A DNA stretch of 20,705 nt, taken from positions 1 through 20,705 of the forward strand of contig DBSW01000184.1 in assembly GCA_002306745.1 (NCBI GenBank), read 5' to 3'. Position numbers and translations under genes: made by a program. Numbering within the stretch: the stretch's first letter is position 1; each line of letters starts with the position of its first letter. The notes under the pieces are model-generated. The model was not told the DNA's origin, did no database searches, and saw only the letters and a list, made by a program, of their open reading frames with translations. This DNA is from Dehalococcoidia bacterium UBA1332. Lineage in GTDB: Bacteria > Chloroflexota > Dehalococcoidia > Lucifugimonadales > Lucifugimonadaceae. Below, piece after piece: positions 1 to 7,989 of this stretch.

Positions 1-411
1 TACACACTTATGCCAGTAATCGGAAAAGCAGCTCCACTGTTCGGAGATTCTGGTGGTTCAGCAGTTACCCTTACTTTTGATGCTTCTCAGCGCGTATATC
101 CCGGATATAACATTATGGGAACAGCAAAAGCCGCCCTAGAAAACGAAGCTCGCCAATTAGCCGTCGAGTTTGGGTCGAAAAATATACGGGTGAATGCAAT
201 TTCTGCAGGACCACTCCCAACACTAGCAGCACGTAGCATCCCGGGCTTTCGTGACATGACTCGTGCCCACCGAGATAAATCTCCACTGGGACGAAACATT
301 AACCACAAAGAAGTCGCAGACACAGCACTGTTTCTACTAAGCGATATGTCCTCTGGCATTACAGGCTCAATCATTCCTGTTGATGCGGGATACGGGATCA
401 TCGCTCTGTAG
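1..411 (+). CDS. fabI: Enoyl-[acyl-carrier-protein] reductase (NADH), 3' part
   Basis: This is the C-terminal half of an enoyl-ACP reductase, which reduces trans-2-enoyl-ACP in the last step of each type II fatty-acid elongation cycle in the cytoplasm. The frame is open from the first base of the window, so the true start lies upstream; the internal ATG at 10 is not the start. Family features visible are the YNIMGTAK active-site block (Tyr codon 106-108, Lys codon 127-129), the RVNAISAGP segment followed by the L-A substrate loop, and the terminal DAGYG block, all collinear with E. coli FabI. The position matching E. coli Tyr146 is Phe (codon 76-78, TFDASQ), as in mycobacterial InhA, although the spacing to the catalytic Tyr (10 residues) is that of FabI. 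The stop is TAG at 409-411. The thioesterase gene follows about 40 bases downstream on the same strand. Confidence 0.93.
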   Translation, partial: YTLMPVIGKAAPLFGDSGGSAVTLTFDASQRVYPGYNIMGTAKAALENEARQLAVEFGSKNIRVNAISAGPLPTLAARSIPGFRDMTRAHRDKSPLGRNINHKEVADTALFLLSDMSSGITGSIIPVDAGYGIIAL

Positions 412-451
412 CTGCAAGCAGAGATGCAACGTTACCGACAGCACAACGACC

Positions 452-808
452 ATGCCGAATTATTCACAGTTAGCGATCGGAATGTCAGCAACCCGAATGC
501 TAGTTGTTGAAGGCTCACAGCTATATAGCCCTACTGGCAAAAAGGAAGACTCCGTTCTTTCCAGCCCAGCAATGGTAATGGAGATGGAACTAGCTTCGGT
601 CGACGCGGTATTTAAGCAAGTTGGCCCAACTGTTGGATTTCATGTCGACATAAAACACATCGCCCCGACACCGGCCGGTGAAATAGTCAAAACAACAGCA
701 ACTTTGGTAGAAATCAACTGCGATAAACTCAAATTCCAAGTCGAGACCAAATTCGGAAAAGAAGTGGTGGGTGTCGGGTTTCATCGACGGGCAATAGTGA
801 AACTGTAA
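452..808 (+). CDS. FlK-like hot-dog thioesterase family protein
   Basis: A 118-residue single-domain hot-dog protein. It lines up by eye with fluoroacetyl-CoA thioesterase FlK along its whole length. Ser38 sits where FlK has the catalytic Thr, Glu46 (MEMELAS) matches the FlK Glu, His69 (IKHIAPTPAG) matches the FlK His, and the C-terminal GFHRRAIV corresponds to the FlK strand GTHERAVI. It therefore probably hydrolyses an acyl-CoA thioester; nothing indicates fluoroacetate as substrate. I prefer the ATG at 452 because the frame upstream (to an ATG at 380) overlaps fabI and encodes no family-like sequence. There is no clear Shine-Dalgarno sequence, and an in-frame ATG at 482 is an alternative. 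It follows fabI by about 40 bases and may be cotranscribed, which suggests a role in acyl-chain or acyl-CoA turnover. Confidence 0.8.
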   Translation: MPNYSQLAIGMSATRMLVVEGSQLYSPTGKKEDSVLSSPAMVMEMELASVDAVFKQVGPTVGFHVDIKHIAPTPAGEIVKTTATLVEINCDKLKFQVETKFGKEVVGVGFHRRAIVKL

Positions 809-872
809 TCACTATTACTTTTAGCGAATTAAGTTTGAAGTAGTTAGCGCGATATTCATTATCAAATACTCG

Positions 873-2030
873 TTATTTATGGTTGGAAGTATCCGTCATA
901 ACCTTGATGATGTCTTCTCGTGTAACCATACCAACGACATAATCTCCTTCCATAACTACGAGCTGAACTACCTGATGTTTATCCATAGACTTAAGTGCGT
1001 TATAAACCGTCTCATCTGCTGAAATTACCCTAAGACTATCTGGATTCATAAGTTCGCCAAGCGTTGTTTCTGCTGTGCGCTCAAGTGGAACAAAATCTAA
1101 ATCACGACGTACGAGAAATCCGATCAATTCGCCTTGTCTGGCGACAGGTATAGACGCCATTGGAAGTGAAGGTATTAGCTGATTAACAGTCTCCTCAACC
1201 GACAAACTACTTTCAAACATCCGTGGTATTGCTCGAGCGACACGCCGAACTTCTAAATCTAGTTGATTAATCCTAGTAGTCTTTGAGGATCTTGAATCGT
1301 ATGCCCCCGCATGTTCTGCTTGCATTTCACCTCGAGATGAAGACATCAAGAACCACCCGATAAAAATAACCCATATTCCTCCCATCACATCGCCACTTAA
1401 TACTTGCCAGACACCCCAGCCAATCAGCAAGTAAAACACGATTCGACCGACCCGTAATGCCACGCGTGAAGCTCGTTCACTATCACCAGTAAAACTCCAT
1501 ACTGCCGAACGCAACACGCGTCCACCATCCATGGGATAACCAGGCAACATGTTGAACCCTGCAACAAGTATGTTCATCCACCCTGTTAGAAATAGCACTC
1601 CATGTATCAGATGAACTTCGTCTTCATATACAGGTCCAAATTTGATCCACCAAAAAATCAAAGAGGCTCCAATTACAAATGAAATAGCTGGACCTGCGGC
1701 AGCAATAAGAAATTCATTACGTGGTCGAGTAGCCTTACCCTGAATTTTCGATACTCCACCAAAAAGAAGTAGCGTAATACCTCTCACACTCAACCCCTGT
1801 GAAATTGCCACGAGTGAATGACCAAGTTCATGAGCCAGTACTGAAACGAACAGAAATATGGTTGTTATAACACCAGCAATCCAACACTCAGTGGGAGACC
1901 ATAATCCGAAAAAAGATGGGAATGCTGCCGTAGATAATGACCATGTAATAAGCGCAAACGCAATCAACCATGTCGCGTTAATATCAACAGGTATGCCGAA
2001 GACTGAAAATAATTTTATTGAACCACTCAT
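873..2030 (-). CDS. M50 site-2-type intramembrane metalloprotease with C-terminal CBS pair
   Basis: A 385-residue membrane zinc protease of the SpoIVFB/site-2 protease family, which cleaves substrates within the membrane in regulated intramembrane proteolysis. The zinc motif HELGH is at residues 67-71 within a membrane helix. The second metal-binding motif, in the form NMLPGYPMDGGR, is at 160-171 with Asp168 as the expected third ligand. About six hydrophobic segments occupy residues 15-230. A hydrophilic linker follows, then two CBS units at roughly 265-320 and 325-378, the usual adenylate-binding regulatory module of this subgroup. The ATG at 2030 begins the conserved N-terminal strand (FSVFGIPVDIN); no strong Shine-Dalgarno sequence is visible upstream. 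It is convergent with the thioesterase gene and divergent from the MFS gene, so it appears monocistronic. No substrate such as an anti-sigma factor is encoded next to it. Confidence 0.93.
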   Translation of the reverse strand: MSGSIKLFSVFGIPVDINATWLIAFALITWSLSTAAFPSFFGLWSPTECWIAGVITTIFLFVSVLAHELGHSLVAISQGLSVRGITLLLFGGVSKIQGKATRPRNEFLIAAAGPAISFVIGASLIFWWIKFGPVYEDEVHLIHGVLFLTGWMNILVAGFNMLPGYPMDGGRVLRSAVWSFTGDSERASRVALRVGRIVFYLLIGWGVWQVLSGDVMGGIWVIFIGWFLMSSSRGEMQAEHAGAYDSRSSKTTRINQLDLEVRRVARAIPRMFESSLSVEETVNQLIPSLPMASIPVARQGELIGFLVRRDLDFVPLERTAETTLGELMNPDSLRVISADETVYNALKSMDKHQVVQLVVMEGDYVVGMVTREDIIKVMTDTSNHK

Positions 2031-2284
2031 TTGGTTATCAATCTTATGAAAATAACTCTTAATTCAATGACAAAATAATAAGCTATGACAAATCTATCCT
2101 CATAGACTTTACGCGTTCAAGCGCAATAAATTTTCTCTAAAATTCTAAAAACTTGTATGAATACGAGGAAAATAACGCATTAGTTCCCCAAGTCAGGGCT
2201 ATCATTCACCGATTACGTAAGCTTCAAAAACATCAGAATCAATTATTTAATGTTAGATCCTCTCCATAATCGGAAAAGTACTGC
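2031..2284. other. Divergent intergenic region, M50 protease / MFS transporter
   Basis: 254 bases of AT-rich DNA between two divergent start codons, so it should hold both promoters. On the minus strand there are two closely spaced TTGTCA-like hexamers upstream of the protease start, but no convincing -10 element pairs with them. A GGAAAAG-like purine run (2272-2278) lies 6 bases before the MFS ATG and is the likely weak ribosome binding site. I see no RNA gene, convincing hairpin or small ORF. Confidence 0.4.
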
Positions 2285-3619
2285 ATGGGTTTATTAAAGC
2301 AGCCATTTTATGGGTGGTGGATAGTTGGAGCTGGAGGACTCGTACAGTGGTACACATCCGCTGTGTTCTGGCGTGGATTTCAAGCTTTCATACCTCCGAT
2401 TCTAAACACGTTTGGATGGAGCAGCGGAGCTACTGGCGCTGCTATCTCACTACAACGTAGTGAAAGCGGAATGATTTCGCCATTCGTCGGTGCATTACTT
2501 GATCGATACGGCCCTCGTAAAGCTATGGCATTTGGAGTATTTGTCACGGGTGGCGGATTCATCTTTATGAGCCAAATGCAGACTCTATGGCAGTTCTATG
2601 TTGCGATCTCTCTGTTGACTCTTGGAATGTCATTCGGAACATTCATTGTATTTGTCGTTACCGTAGCTAATTGGTTTGTAAACAAACGAGCTCGCGCTCT
2701 TGCGATCCTAATGTCTTTCTCAGCTATCGGCGGTCTCACGTTACCAATCCTGGTTGCTTCGATAGAAACATTCGGGTGGCGCGACATGCTTATGGCAACT
2801 GGAATAGGATTCTGGCTAATTGGATTTCCCGCAACCTTAATCATGAGAAAACGTCCTGAAGAATACGGGATGCTCCCCGATGGAGCTTCACATAAGGAAA
2901 ATCCGCACAACAACGCATCTAGCACCAAATTCAACACCATCCGCGAACACACGATTAGCATGCGGCAAGCAATCAAGCTGCGTTTTTTTTGGCAATTAGC
3001 AATAGTAACGAGTCTAGGTCAACTCGTCAGTTCGACTAACCTGTTCCACTTCAGCGCTCTTCTAGAGTATGGAATTACCACTGCACTTGCGGCATCCGCA
3101 GCTGGAGCAGTTGCGATTGGCGACCTTTCTGGTAGGGCAGGAGTCGCCATACTCGGTGATAAATTCGACAAAAGAATGCTGCTAACAATAGCTATGATTA
3201 TGCAAACTCTAGGAGTATCAGGGCTTGCAGGAATCAACGCAAATATCCTCGGTGTTAACCTAGGTCTATGGCCTTTACCATTCTTTGTAATTTTCTTCGG
3301 TTTAGGATTTGGAGCATCAATTCCATTGAGGTTGTCTATTCTAGGCGACTACTTTGGTAGAGGAAGCTACGGTTCTATCGTTGGACTCACTAGTTCAGTG
3401 AACGCTCTTTTTGGAGCAGCGGGTCCATTGCTTGTAGGGCTTATTCATGACATAGAAGGCAGTTATCGGCTTGGATTCACGACTCTGGCGCTACTTTTGG
3501 TCTTATCTATCCCCATGGCGATAGCTTTAGAACCTACAAGCCGAGTAGCGGCAAAAGCACGCCAATTGACACGTAAGACGTTCAGAGACCGTAATAGATT
3601 TGAATCACCGCCTCGATAG
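2285..3619 (+). CDS. Major facilitator superfamily transporter, MCT/OFA-like
   Basis: A 444-residue transporter with 12 predicted hydrophobic segments. The N-terminal FYGWWIVGAGG start and the early aromatic-rich loop are typical of the monocarboxylate/oxalate-formate-like MFS branch. The loop 2-3 signature (motif A) is seen as GALLDRYGPRKA at residues 69-80. A hydrophilic central loop of about 40 residues (190-230) separates the two six-helix halves. Substrates in this branch are often small carboxylates, but none can be assigned here. The C-terminus is a basic cytoplasmic tail. Transcription converges with the 901-residue gene, leaving 43 bases between stops with no clear terminator hairpin. 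An 8-T run at 2983-2990 (R-F-F-W) leaves the frame intact. Confidence 0.9.
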   Translation: MGLLKQPFYGWWIVGAGGLVQWYTSAVFWRGFQAFIPPILNTFGWSSGATGAAISLQRSESGMISPFVGALLDRYGPRKAMAFGVFVTGGGFIFMSQMQTLWQFYVAISLLTLGMSFGTFIVFVVTVANWFVNKRARALAILMSFSAIGGLTLPILVASIETFGWRDMLMATGIGFWLIGFPATLIMRKRPEEYGMLPDGASHKENPHNNASSTKFNTIREHTISMRQAIKLRFFWQLAIVTSLGQLVSSTNLFHFSALLEYGITTALAASAAGAVAIGDLSGRAGVAILGDKFDKRMLLTIAMIMQTLGVSGLAGINANILGVNLGLWPLPFFVIFFGLGFGASIPLRLSILGDYFGRGSYGSIVGLTSSVNALFGAAGPLLVGLIHDIEGSYRLGFTTLALLLVLSIPMAIALEPTSRVAAKARQLTRKTFRDRNRFESPPR

Positions 3620-3662
3620 TCTAATGATTATTCGAAAATAACAACACTAGCTTAGCGTGCTA

Positions 3663-6368
3663 CTAATCGCTCTGCGAAATAATGATAGTCTTTGCAACGT
3701 AGTCTCCCAGGGTGCGACTAACTAAAACAGCAAGTACGACTTCACCCACCTTTGGCACACCACCATCGTATCTGGTGTCTTGATTCACCCCGAATACCTG
3801 CCCATCTACCACCCAACGATTTCCATCAATCACCTCTACAACACCGGATACCATAGTCTCGATCAATACAGCTCTTTTGTTACTTGCCTCGGAATATATC
3901 TCAGAGTCAAGTGCCACTTGAAATTGTATTGAGATTATTACACCAAGATGAGATTCCAGAGAATCACGAATGAACAATACCTCTGTGACTACTACATCTG
4001 AGGTTTCTCGATTATCAAAATCATTGTCAATCAAGTCATTCAGTGGAGATAAAGAGTCGATTTTTCGACCATTGAGTTTGAGAATGGAATCCGGACCCAC
4101 CCAGAGATCAAAGCGTTCTCCATTAGCGATCTCAACAACAATAAAGCGATTGTTTTCGGGTATCTCTACTACGGCTCCGCGCGACTGAATAAAATTATCT
4201 GATACTACCGAAAGTCTCTGGATTTCTCCTGTTTCTAAGACGTAAAAAACTATGTCGACCCAATCTCCAAGTTCGACTTTCAGCAAAGACCTGATCTCAC
4301 GGCCGTCCTTGACTAAGTGTTCGCCGAGAGGTGCATCTGGAAGATGAAGATTTATTACCTTGGTTTCAGTTGACTGACCGGAAAGTACAGTCAAAGTCCC
4401 TTCCACAACATTGATAGATGTAATGATCCCAGATGCTTTAATCACCTTAGGTGACGCGATAGACACGGTCGTTGCAACATTATAAAAAGTCCCATCTCGA
4501 CCAGTGACTGAATAGGTACCATTATTAATGTTCATTCCAGTTGTGAGAGTTTCGAACTGGACCCTTTTATCATCTACCACTAGCCACGTTTCGTCTCTGA
4601 CCAGAACATTAAATACTTGGCCAGTATCACTAGTGACATGCAATCGTTTAGGCGCGAGCCCAATGCCGGTAATGATCCCTGAGAATTTAACATTCTTTCG
4701 CGCGACAACAATCAGGCTAGTAAACTCGCTAGCCTGTGAATCGGTTCGCGTGGCGGTGACAACAAGATCGCCAACCTGGACATCTTCGATGGTCGAAGAT
4801 CGACCATCACGTACAATCGGGGCTTGATTGCCCGCACTAAGTTCGATTACATCACCGTCAGTTGGGAGTATAAACACCGAAGACTCTGCGTAATCTATCG
4901 AATCTACAATTCCTGAGATGTAATCTTCCTGAACGGGAGCAGAGGAACGCGATCGTATAGCTAACGCTCTTAAGGTTATATCTGAACCAGTAATGTCTGG
5001 AATTGAGTCAGCTTCTACCGATTCAAACTGAATATCTACAGACTGCCCAGCATTAAGGTCTGTGATCAAAGCATCCCTGCCATCCAACGTAATCTCGGTC
5101 TGATTAGTAACCTTCGCTGCAGCTTTGAGTGCCTTCTTATCATTCGATGCTATGACAATTCCCTGAGCATCAGCAAGAGATTCATCAATCTCCACCAGCG
5201 TGATGAGTCCGTGAAATGCTCGGCGAGACTCATGCTCAAGAACGGCCTCAAGCTCTTCGACTAGCCTAATAGGTTTAACTTCTATTGATACGGCTCTACG
5301 CTTATCCCCTTCGATGACGTACTTAACGTCCAATTCACTACCTGGATCAATCAGAGTACTCACATCACTCAAAACTAATGGATTGCTACTATCAGAAGAA
5401 ATATCGTCAAGCATAATTTGGGGCAGATTCACCGTCGTTTCTAACAAGTCGTATTTAAACTCCACAGAGAATGGATAAGTACCCTCTCCACTCTTAGGAA
5501 CAATCGTAAATGCGGAAGCAGTGATCTCGTCAACCAATCCACCCGATATACGCAGGAAAGGTTGTTCCTCGCCACGGTTTCTTGCAGCCAGCTCATAAAT
5601 CTCATAGAGCTCCGTAAATCTCCTTTGAATTTCCTCCAGTTGTGATTGCGACTGTTGTAGTGTGCTCTTGTCAACTAGATCTGATTCAAGAAGTCTTTGT
5701 ATCGCCCTGGTAGCATCATCTAATGCAGAAAGATGCTTGCTACGTGCATCTATAGCTATTTCAGAAAGGCGCTTGGACTCAGCTTCATCCAAAGCATCAT
5801 TTTTTGCGTCCTGTATTCGTTCGACTGTCCTGCTTGTCAGTTCAAAGCCTACCGCCGTAAGGATTCCACTTGATCGATCAAGCCTAGCGACCATGGTGAT
5901 CCCATCACCTAAAAGCGGAGCATCAATACCTGCCGGTATTAACACATCCACCACTCCCCCAGTCCTACTCTGAATTAAAATTTCGCCTTCTGAAACGCCT
6001 GTCACCACCCCAACAACATGTTTAGTAATCGGTTGTTCGTTCGCTACACGCACAAGAGTCCTTAGAGACTCTAATTCATCATCAGCATTTCTTATAGCAG
6101 TCGAAACAATTCTGTCACCCTCACCTACATCTTCAACCTCTGAACTATTTGAACCGATCTTGAGTTGAGATTGTCTAGTGAAATTTAGTGTTACAAGTCC
6201 TGATTTAGAAGCGACAACAATCGCGCTAGGAGGTCTTACCTCCACCGCTGTACCAAACACTGCCTCAATATCTTCAGGCTTAACCTTTGCATTAGCGGTA
6301 TCAACAAAAATAACGTTGACCCAAGAGACTAGTACAACAACTAAAATTAAACGGAAATAGACCATCAT
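3663..6368 (-). CDS. Secreted multi-module protein with repeated DUF5666-like beta modules
   Basis: A 901-residue exported protein of unknown function. An N-terminal signal peptide (basic start, hydrophobic 5-20) ends in a plausible signal peptidase I site after TANA at about residue 27; there is no lipobox. The rest is about nine beta-rich units of 60-90 residues, each opening with a pattern like SGIVTxI and often ending in GDxVxV plus a strand. Their approximate limits are 37-108, 117-180, 272-365, 385-472, 483-556, 560-637, 644-722, 729-815 and 839-898. They resemble DUF5666 modules and have diverged strongly. An acidic, charged helical stretch (about 183-265) that looks coiled-coil interrupts them after the second unit. 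No catalytic motif or membrane anchor is visible. The first ATG overlaps the lipoprotein stop as ATGA, so translation is probably coupled. It is the last gene of the two-component operon and is probably an envelope or secreted structural or binding component. Confidence 0.85.
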   Translation of the reverse strand: MMVYFRLILVVVLVSWVNVIFVDTANAKVKPEDIEAVFGTAVEVRPPSAIVVASKSGLVTLNFTRQSQLKIGSNSSEVEDVGEGDRIVSTAIRNADDELESLRTLVRVANEQPITKHVVGVVTGVSEGEILIQSRTGGVVDVLIPAGIDAPLLGDGITMVARLDRSSGILTAVGFELTSRTVERIQDAKNDALDEAESKRLSEIAIDARSKHLSALDDATRAIQRLLESDLVDKSTLQQSQSQLEEIQRRFTELYEIYELAARNRGEEQPFLRISGGLVDEITASAFTIVPKSGEGTYPFSVEFKYDLLETTVNLPQIMLDDISSDSSNPLVLSDVSTLIDPGSELDVKYVIEGDKRRAVSIEVKPIRLVEELEAVLEHESRRAFHGLITLVEIDESLADAQGIVIASNDKKALKAAAKVTNQTEITLDGRDALITDLNAGQSVDIQFESVEADSIPDITGSDITLRALAIRSRSSAPVQEDYISGIVDSIDYAESSVFILPTDGDVIELSAGNQAPIVRDGRSSTIEDVQVGDLVVTATRTDSQASEFTSLIVVARKNVKFSGIITGIGLAPKRLHVTSDTGQVFNVLVRDETWLVVDDKRVQFETLTTGMNINNGTYSVTGRDGTFYNVATTVSIASPKVIKASGIITSINVVEGTLTVLSGQSTETKVINLHLPDAPLGEHLVKDGREIRSLLKVELGDWVDIVFYVLETGEIQRLSVVSDNFIQSRGAVVEIPENNRFIVVEIANGERFDLWVGPDSILKLNGRKIDSLSPLNDLIDNDFDNRETSDVVVTEVLFIRDSLESHLGVIISIQFQVALDSEIYSEASNKRAVLIETMVSGVVEVIDGNRWVVDGQVFGVNQDTRYDGGVPKVGEVVLAVLVSRTLGDYVAKTIIISQSD

Positions 6369-6967
6369 TGTGTGTTCTCAGAAGGAATAGAGATAATGGC
6401 CAATGATGAATTAATCTGACTTCCCTCTAGGTTGCTAGCCACGACGTCTATAAAGTTAGGTCCAGGGTCCAAAGAAAGTGTTATCTCAAAGCTGCCATCC
6501 ACCTGAACTTCTACGATAATATCGTTGACGCTTACTATCGCGTCCGCAGAAGTTACCCCCGTCAAAAGCACCGTGTCACTTCGAACAATGCTTTCGTCGC
6601 TTAAGCCTTCAAAATCTAATGTGAGATTAAACGTTATAGGTGAAACAGTGGGCGTGTTAACAGCTGTCGCTATGGGTGTAGGTTCTGGAGTAGCGGTGGG
6701 AGGAACCGGCGTAGGTACCGGAGTGGGCGGAACAGGAGTAGGAACCGGGGTAGCTATAACAACAGAGGTTGGAGAAGGTGGTAATGGAGTAGAAGTCGGG
6801 GCAGCGGTTGGAACTAGAGTAGCTGTTGGAGTATGTGGAACTGGAGTGTATCTAGCCCGAATCTCAACACACCCAGAAAAAAATAAAGCAAATACCACGG
6901 GCATCAAAAGTAAAGACGTAGACGCCCGATACCATCTAGCGGTTACTAAGCGAAATATTTCAATCAT
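6365..6967 (-). CDS. Pro/Thr-rich lipoprotein with C-terminal Ig-like domain
   Basis: A 200-residue predicted lipoprotein. A basic N-region (RWYR, 11-14) and a hydrophobic core (17-30) lead to a lipobox-like FSGC with the acylated Cys at residue 33. Residues 41-110 form a low-complexity Pro/Thr/Val linker, including two exact tandem copies of the nonapeptide PVPTPVPPT at 74-91. Such linkers are common in Chloroflexota and Actinomycetota surface proteins. Residues about 112-195 form a beta-sandwich resembling bacterial Ig-like or glucodextranase B-like domains, with the VDGSFEITLSLDPGPN turn and following strand. It overlaps the histidine kinase upstream and the multi-module gene downstream by ATGA at both ends, so it is tightly coupled to both. 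It may be a surface tether or the sensory partner of the kinase; that role is inference. Confidence 0.85.
   Translation of the reverse strand: MIEIFRLVTARWYRASTSLLLMPVVFALFFSGCVEIRARYTPVPHTPTATLVPTAAPTSTPLPPSPTSVVIATPVPTPVPPTPVPTPVPPTATPEPTPIATAVNTPTVSPITFNLTLDFEGLSDESIVRSDTVLLTGVTSADAIVSVNDIIVEVQVDGSFEITLSLDPGPNFIDVVASNLEGSQINSSLAIISIPSENTQ
6702..6755. repeat. Two tandem 27-bp repeats in the Pro/Thr linker
   Basis: Positions 6702-6728 and 6729-6755 are near-identical 27-base units (starting GGAACCGGCGTAGG and GGAACAGGAGTAGG on the + strand). Each encodes PVPTPVPPT on the minus strand. They sit in a wider low-complexity tract (about 6660-6850) of the lipoprotein linker, probably expanded by in-frame duplication. 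Confidence 0.85.
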
Positions 6968-7935
6968 CTTCCAGAGACTTTAGAACGATTATCTAAGGGT
7001 AGTGACAAATTAAACGTCGTGTGGTGATCTATAACTCCAGTGCTATCGCTCGCTTGCTTAGATTCGACTAACAACTTTCCCCCACAACGTTCGGATAAAG
7101 TGCTTGCAATGAACAATCCAATGCCAGAACTTTGCTTTTCAGCTCTGGCGGAAAACTCCGGTGTCCATCCACGATCAAAAACGTGTGGTATGTGAGATTC
7201 AGATATCCCTTTACCATCATCCCAAACCGTGACCAAAAAAGTTGATTCTGTTCGCGTGAGGCGTATCTCAATATGCTTATCTGCAAACTTCGTAGCATTG
7301 TCAACAAGGTTTGTAATTACATGATCCAAAGCCGATCCATCACAATATACAAGACCAAAATCACTTGGTTCACACCACCAGCTCAGATCAAGTCCACGCT
7401 CACGAGCAATCGGCCTATACCGATCAGAAACATTCCGAACTATCGCTGCGACATCAACTGGTTCCACAGCTGGCACAGCAGTCCGGTCTTCAAGATCTAC
7501 TAGAACCCTAACGTTTTCAATCATGAGTCTGAAATTAGGAGCTTGATTTTCAATCTCTTCCAACAGTTCAGAAATCATCTTGGAACTTAATTCGCCGGTC
7601 TCATTTAGAAGCGCTCTGGCTTCTCTTTGTTTGCCAAGAATGCGTCGCAGTGGACGACCAATATCATGAGCAAAGGTATCGAAATAATCTTGGGTAACCT
7701 GACTCCAAGTTCTATCATCGGATACGCCTAGTTGGTTCTTACGGGCTATATTCTGGTAGAAAGCAATTGCCCATATGGCACCAAATATGAATACCCCTCC
7801 GCCAATGTAAGCTATCGGTTCGATATACCAGAGAGTACCCTCAAATAACGGCTCTCCAATAATTGGTGACAGCAAAATAAGCAGGAGTCCCAATCCTGCG
7901 ACTCCAACGCTAGCCCGCCTAAATATTCTGAGCAT
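6964..7935 (-). CDS. Membrane sensor histidine kinase lacking an extracytoplasmic sensor domain
   Basis: A 323-residue kinase that would autophosphorylate on His and pass phosphate to the response regulator encoded just upstream. Two hydrophobic segments (about 9-27 and 38-60) are joined by only about ten residues, so there is no periplasmic sensor domain and no HAMP or PAS domain. The H-box is FAHDIGRPL with His90. The ATPase domain shows the N-box NLVDNATK (Asn213), G1 DDGKGI (239-244) and G2 SSGIGLFIAS (269-278). The topology matches kinases that sense within the membrane or through a partner protein. The start is ATG, with a weak AGGGTG upstream. The gap to the response-regulator stop is 54 bases. 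Its TGA overlaps the lipoprotein ATG (ATGA). Confidence 0.94.
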   Translation of the reverse strand: MLRIFRRASVGVAGLGLLLILLSPIIGEPLFEGTLWYIEPIAYIGGGVFIFGAIWAIAFYQNIARKNQLGVSDDRTWSQVTQDYFDTFAHDIGRPLRRILGKQREARALLNETGELSSKMISELLEEIENQAPNFRLMIENVRVLVDLEDRTAVPAVEPVDVAAIVRNVSDRYRPIARERGLDLSWWCEPSDFGLVYCDGSALDHVITNLVDNATKFADKHIEIRLTRTESTFLVTVWDDGKGISESHIPHVFDRGWTPEFSARAEKQSSGIGLFIASTLSERCGGKLLVESKQASDSTGVIDHHTTFNLSLPLDNRSKVSGR

Positions 7936-7989
7936 TTACCAGTTCACCCTATTTCATCGCTGCTTATCAACACGCATTACGGATTTTGA

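Noticed and set aside
380..451. N-terminal extension of the thioesterase frame to an ATG at 380
   Set aside because: It overlaps the end of fabI and encodes no hot-dog-like sequence; the ATG at 452 gives a normal family length.
2983..2990. Run of eight T in the MFS gene as possible phase-variation or slippage site
   Set aside because: The frame is intact, the run encodes a Phe pair within a normal helix, and nothing suggests regulated switching.
3620..3662. Possible bidirectional terminator between the MFS and multi-module genes
   Set aside because: Only a 4-bp TAGC/GCTA pairing with no T-run was found.
6525..6983. Open frame on the + strand, rich in Gly/Val/Thr
   Set aside because: It is the antisense of the Pro/Thr linker of the lipoprotein; its Gly-Val repeats simply mirror Pro/Thr codons.
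7068..7307. 79-codon same-strand frame within the histidine kinase
   Set aside because: It lies wholly inside the conserved kinase ATPase domain in another frame, with no family features.
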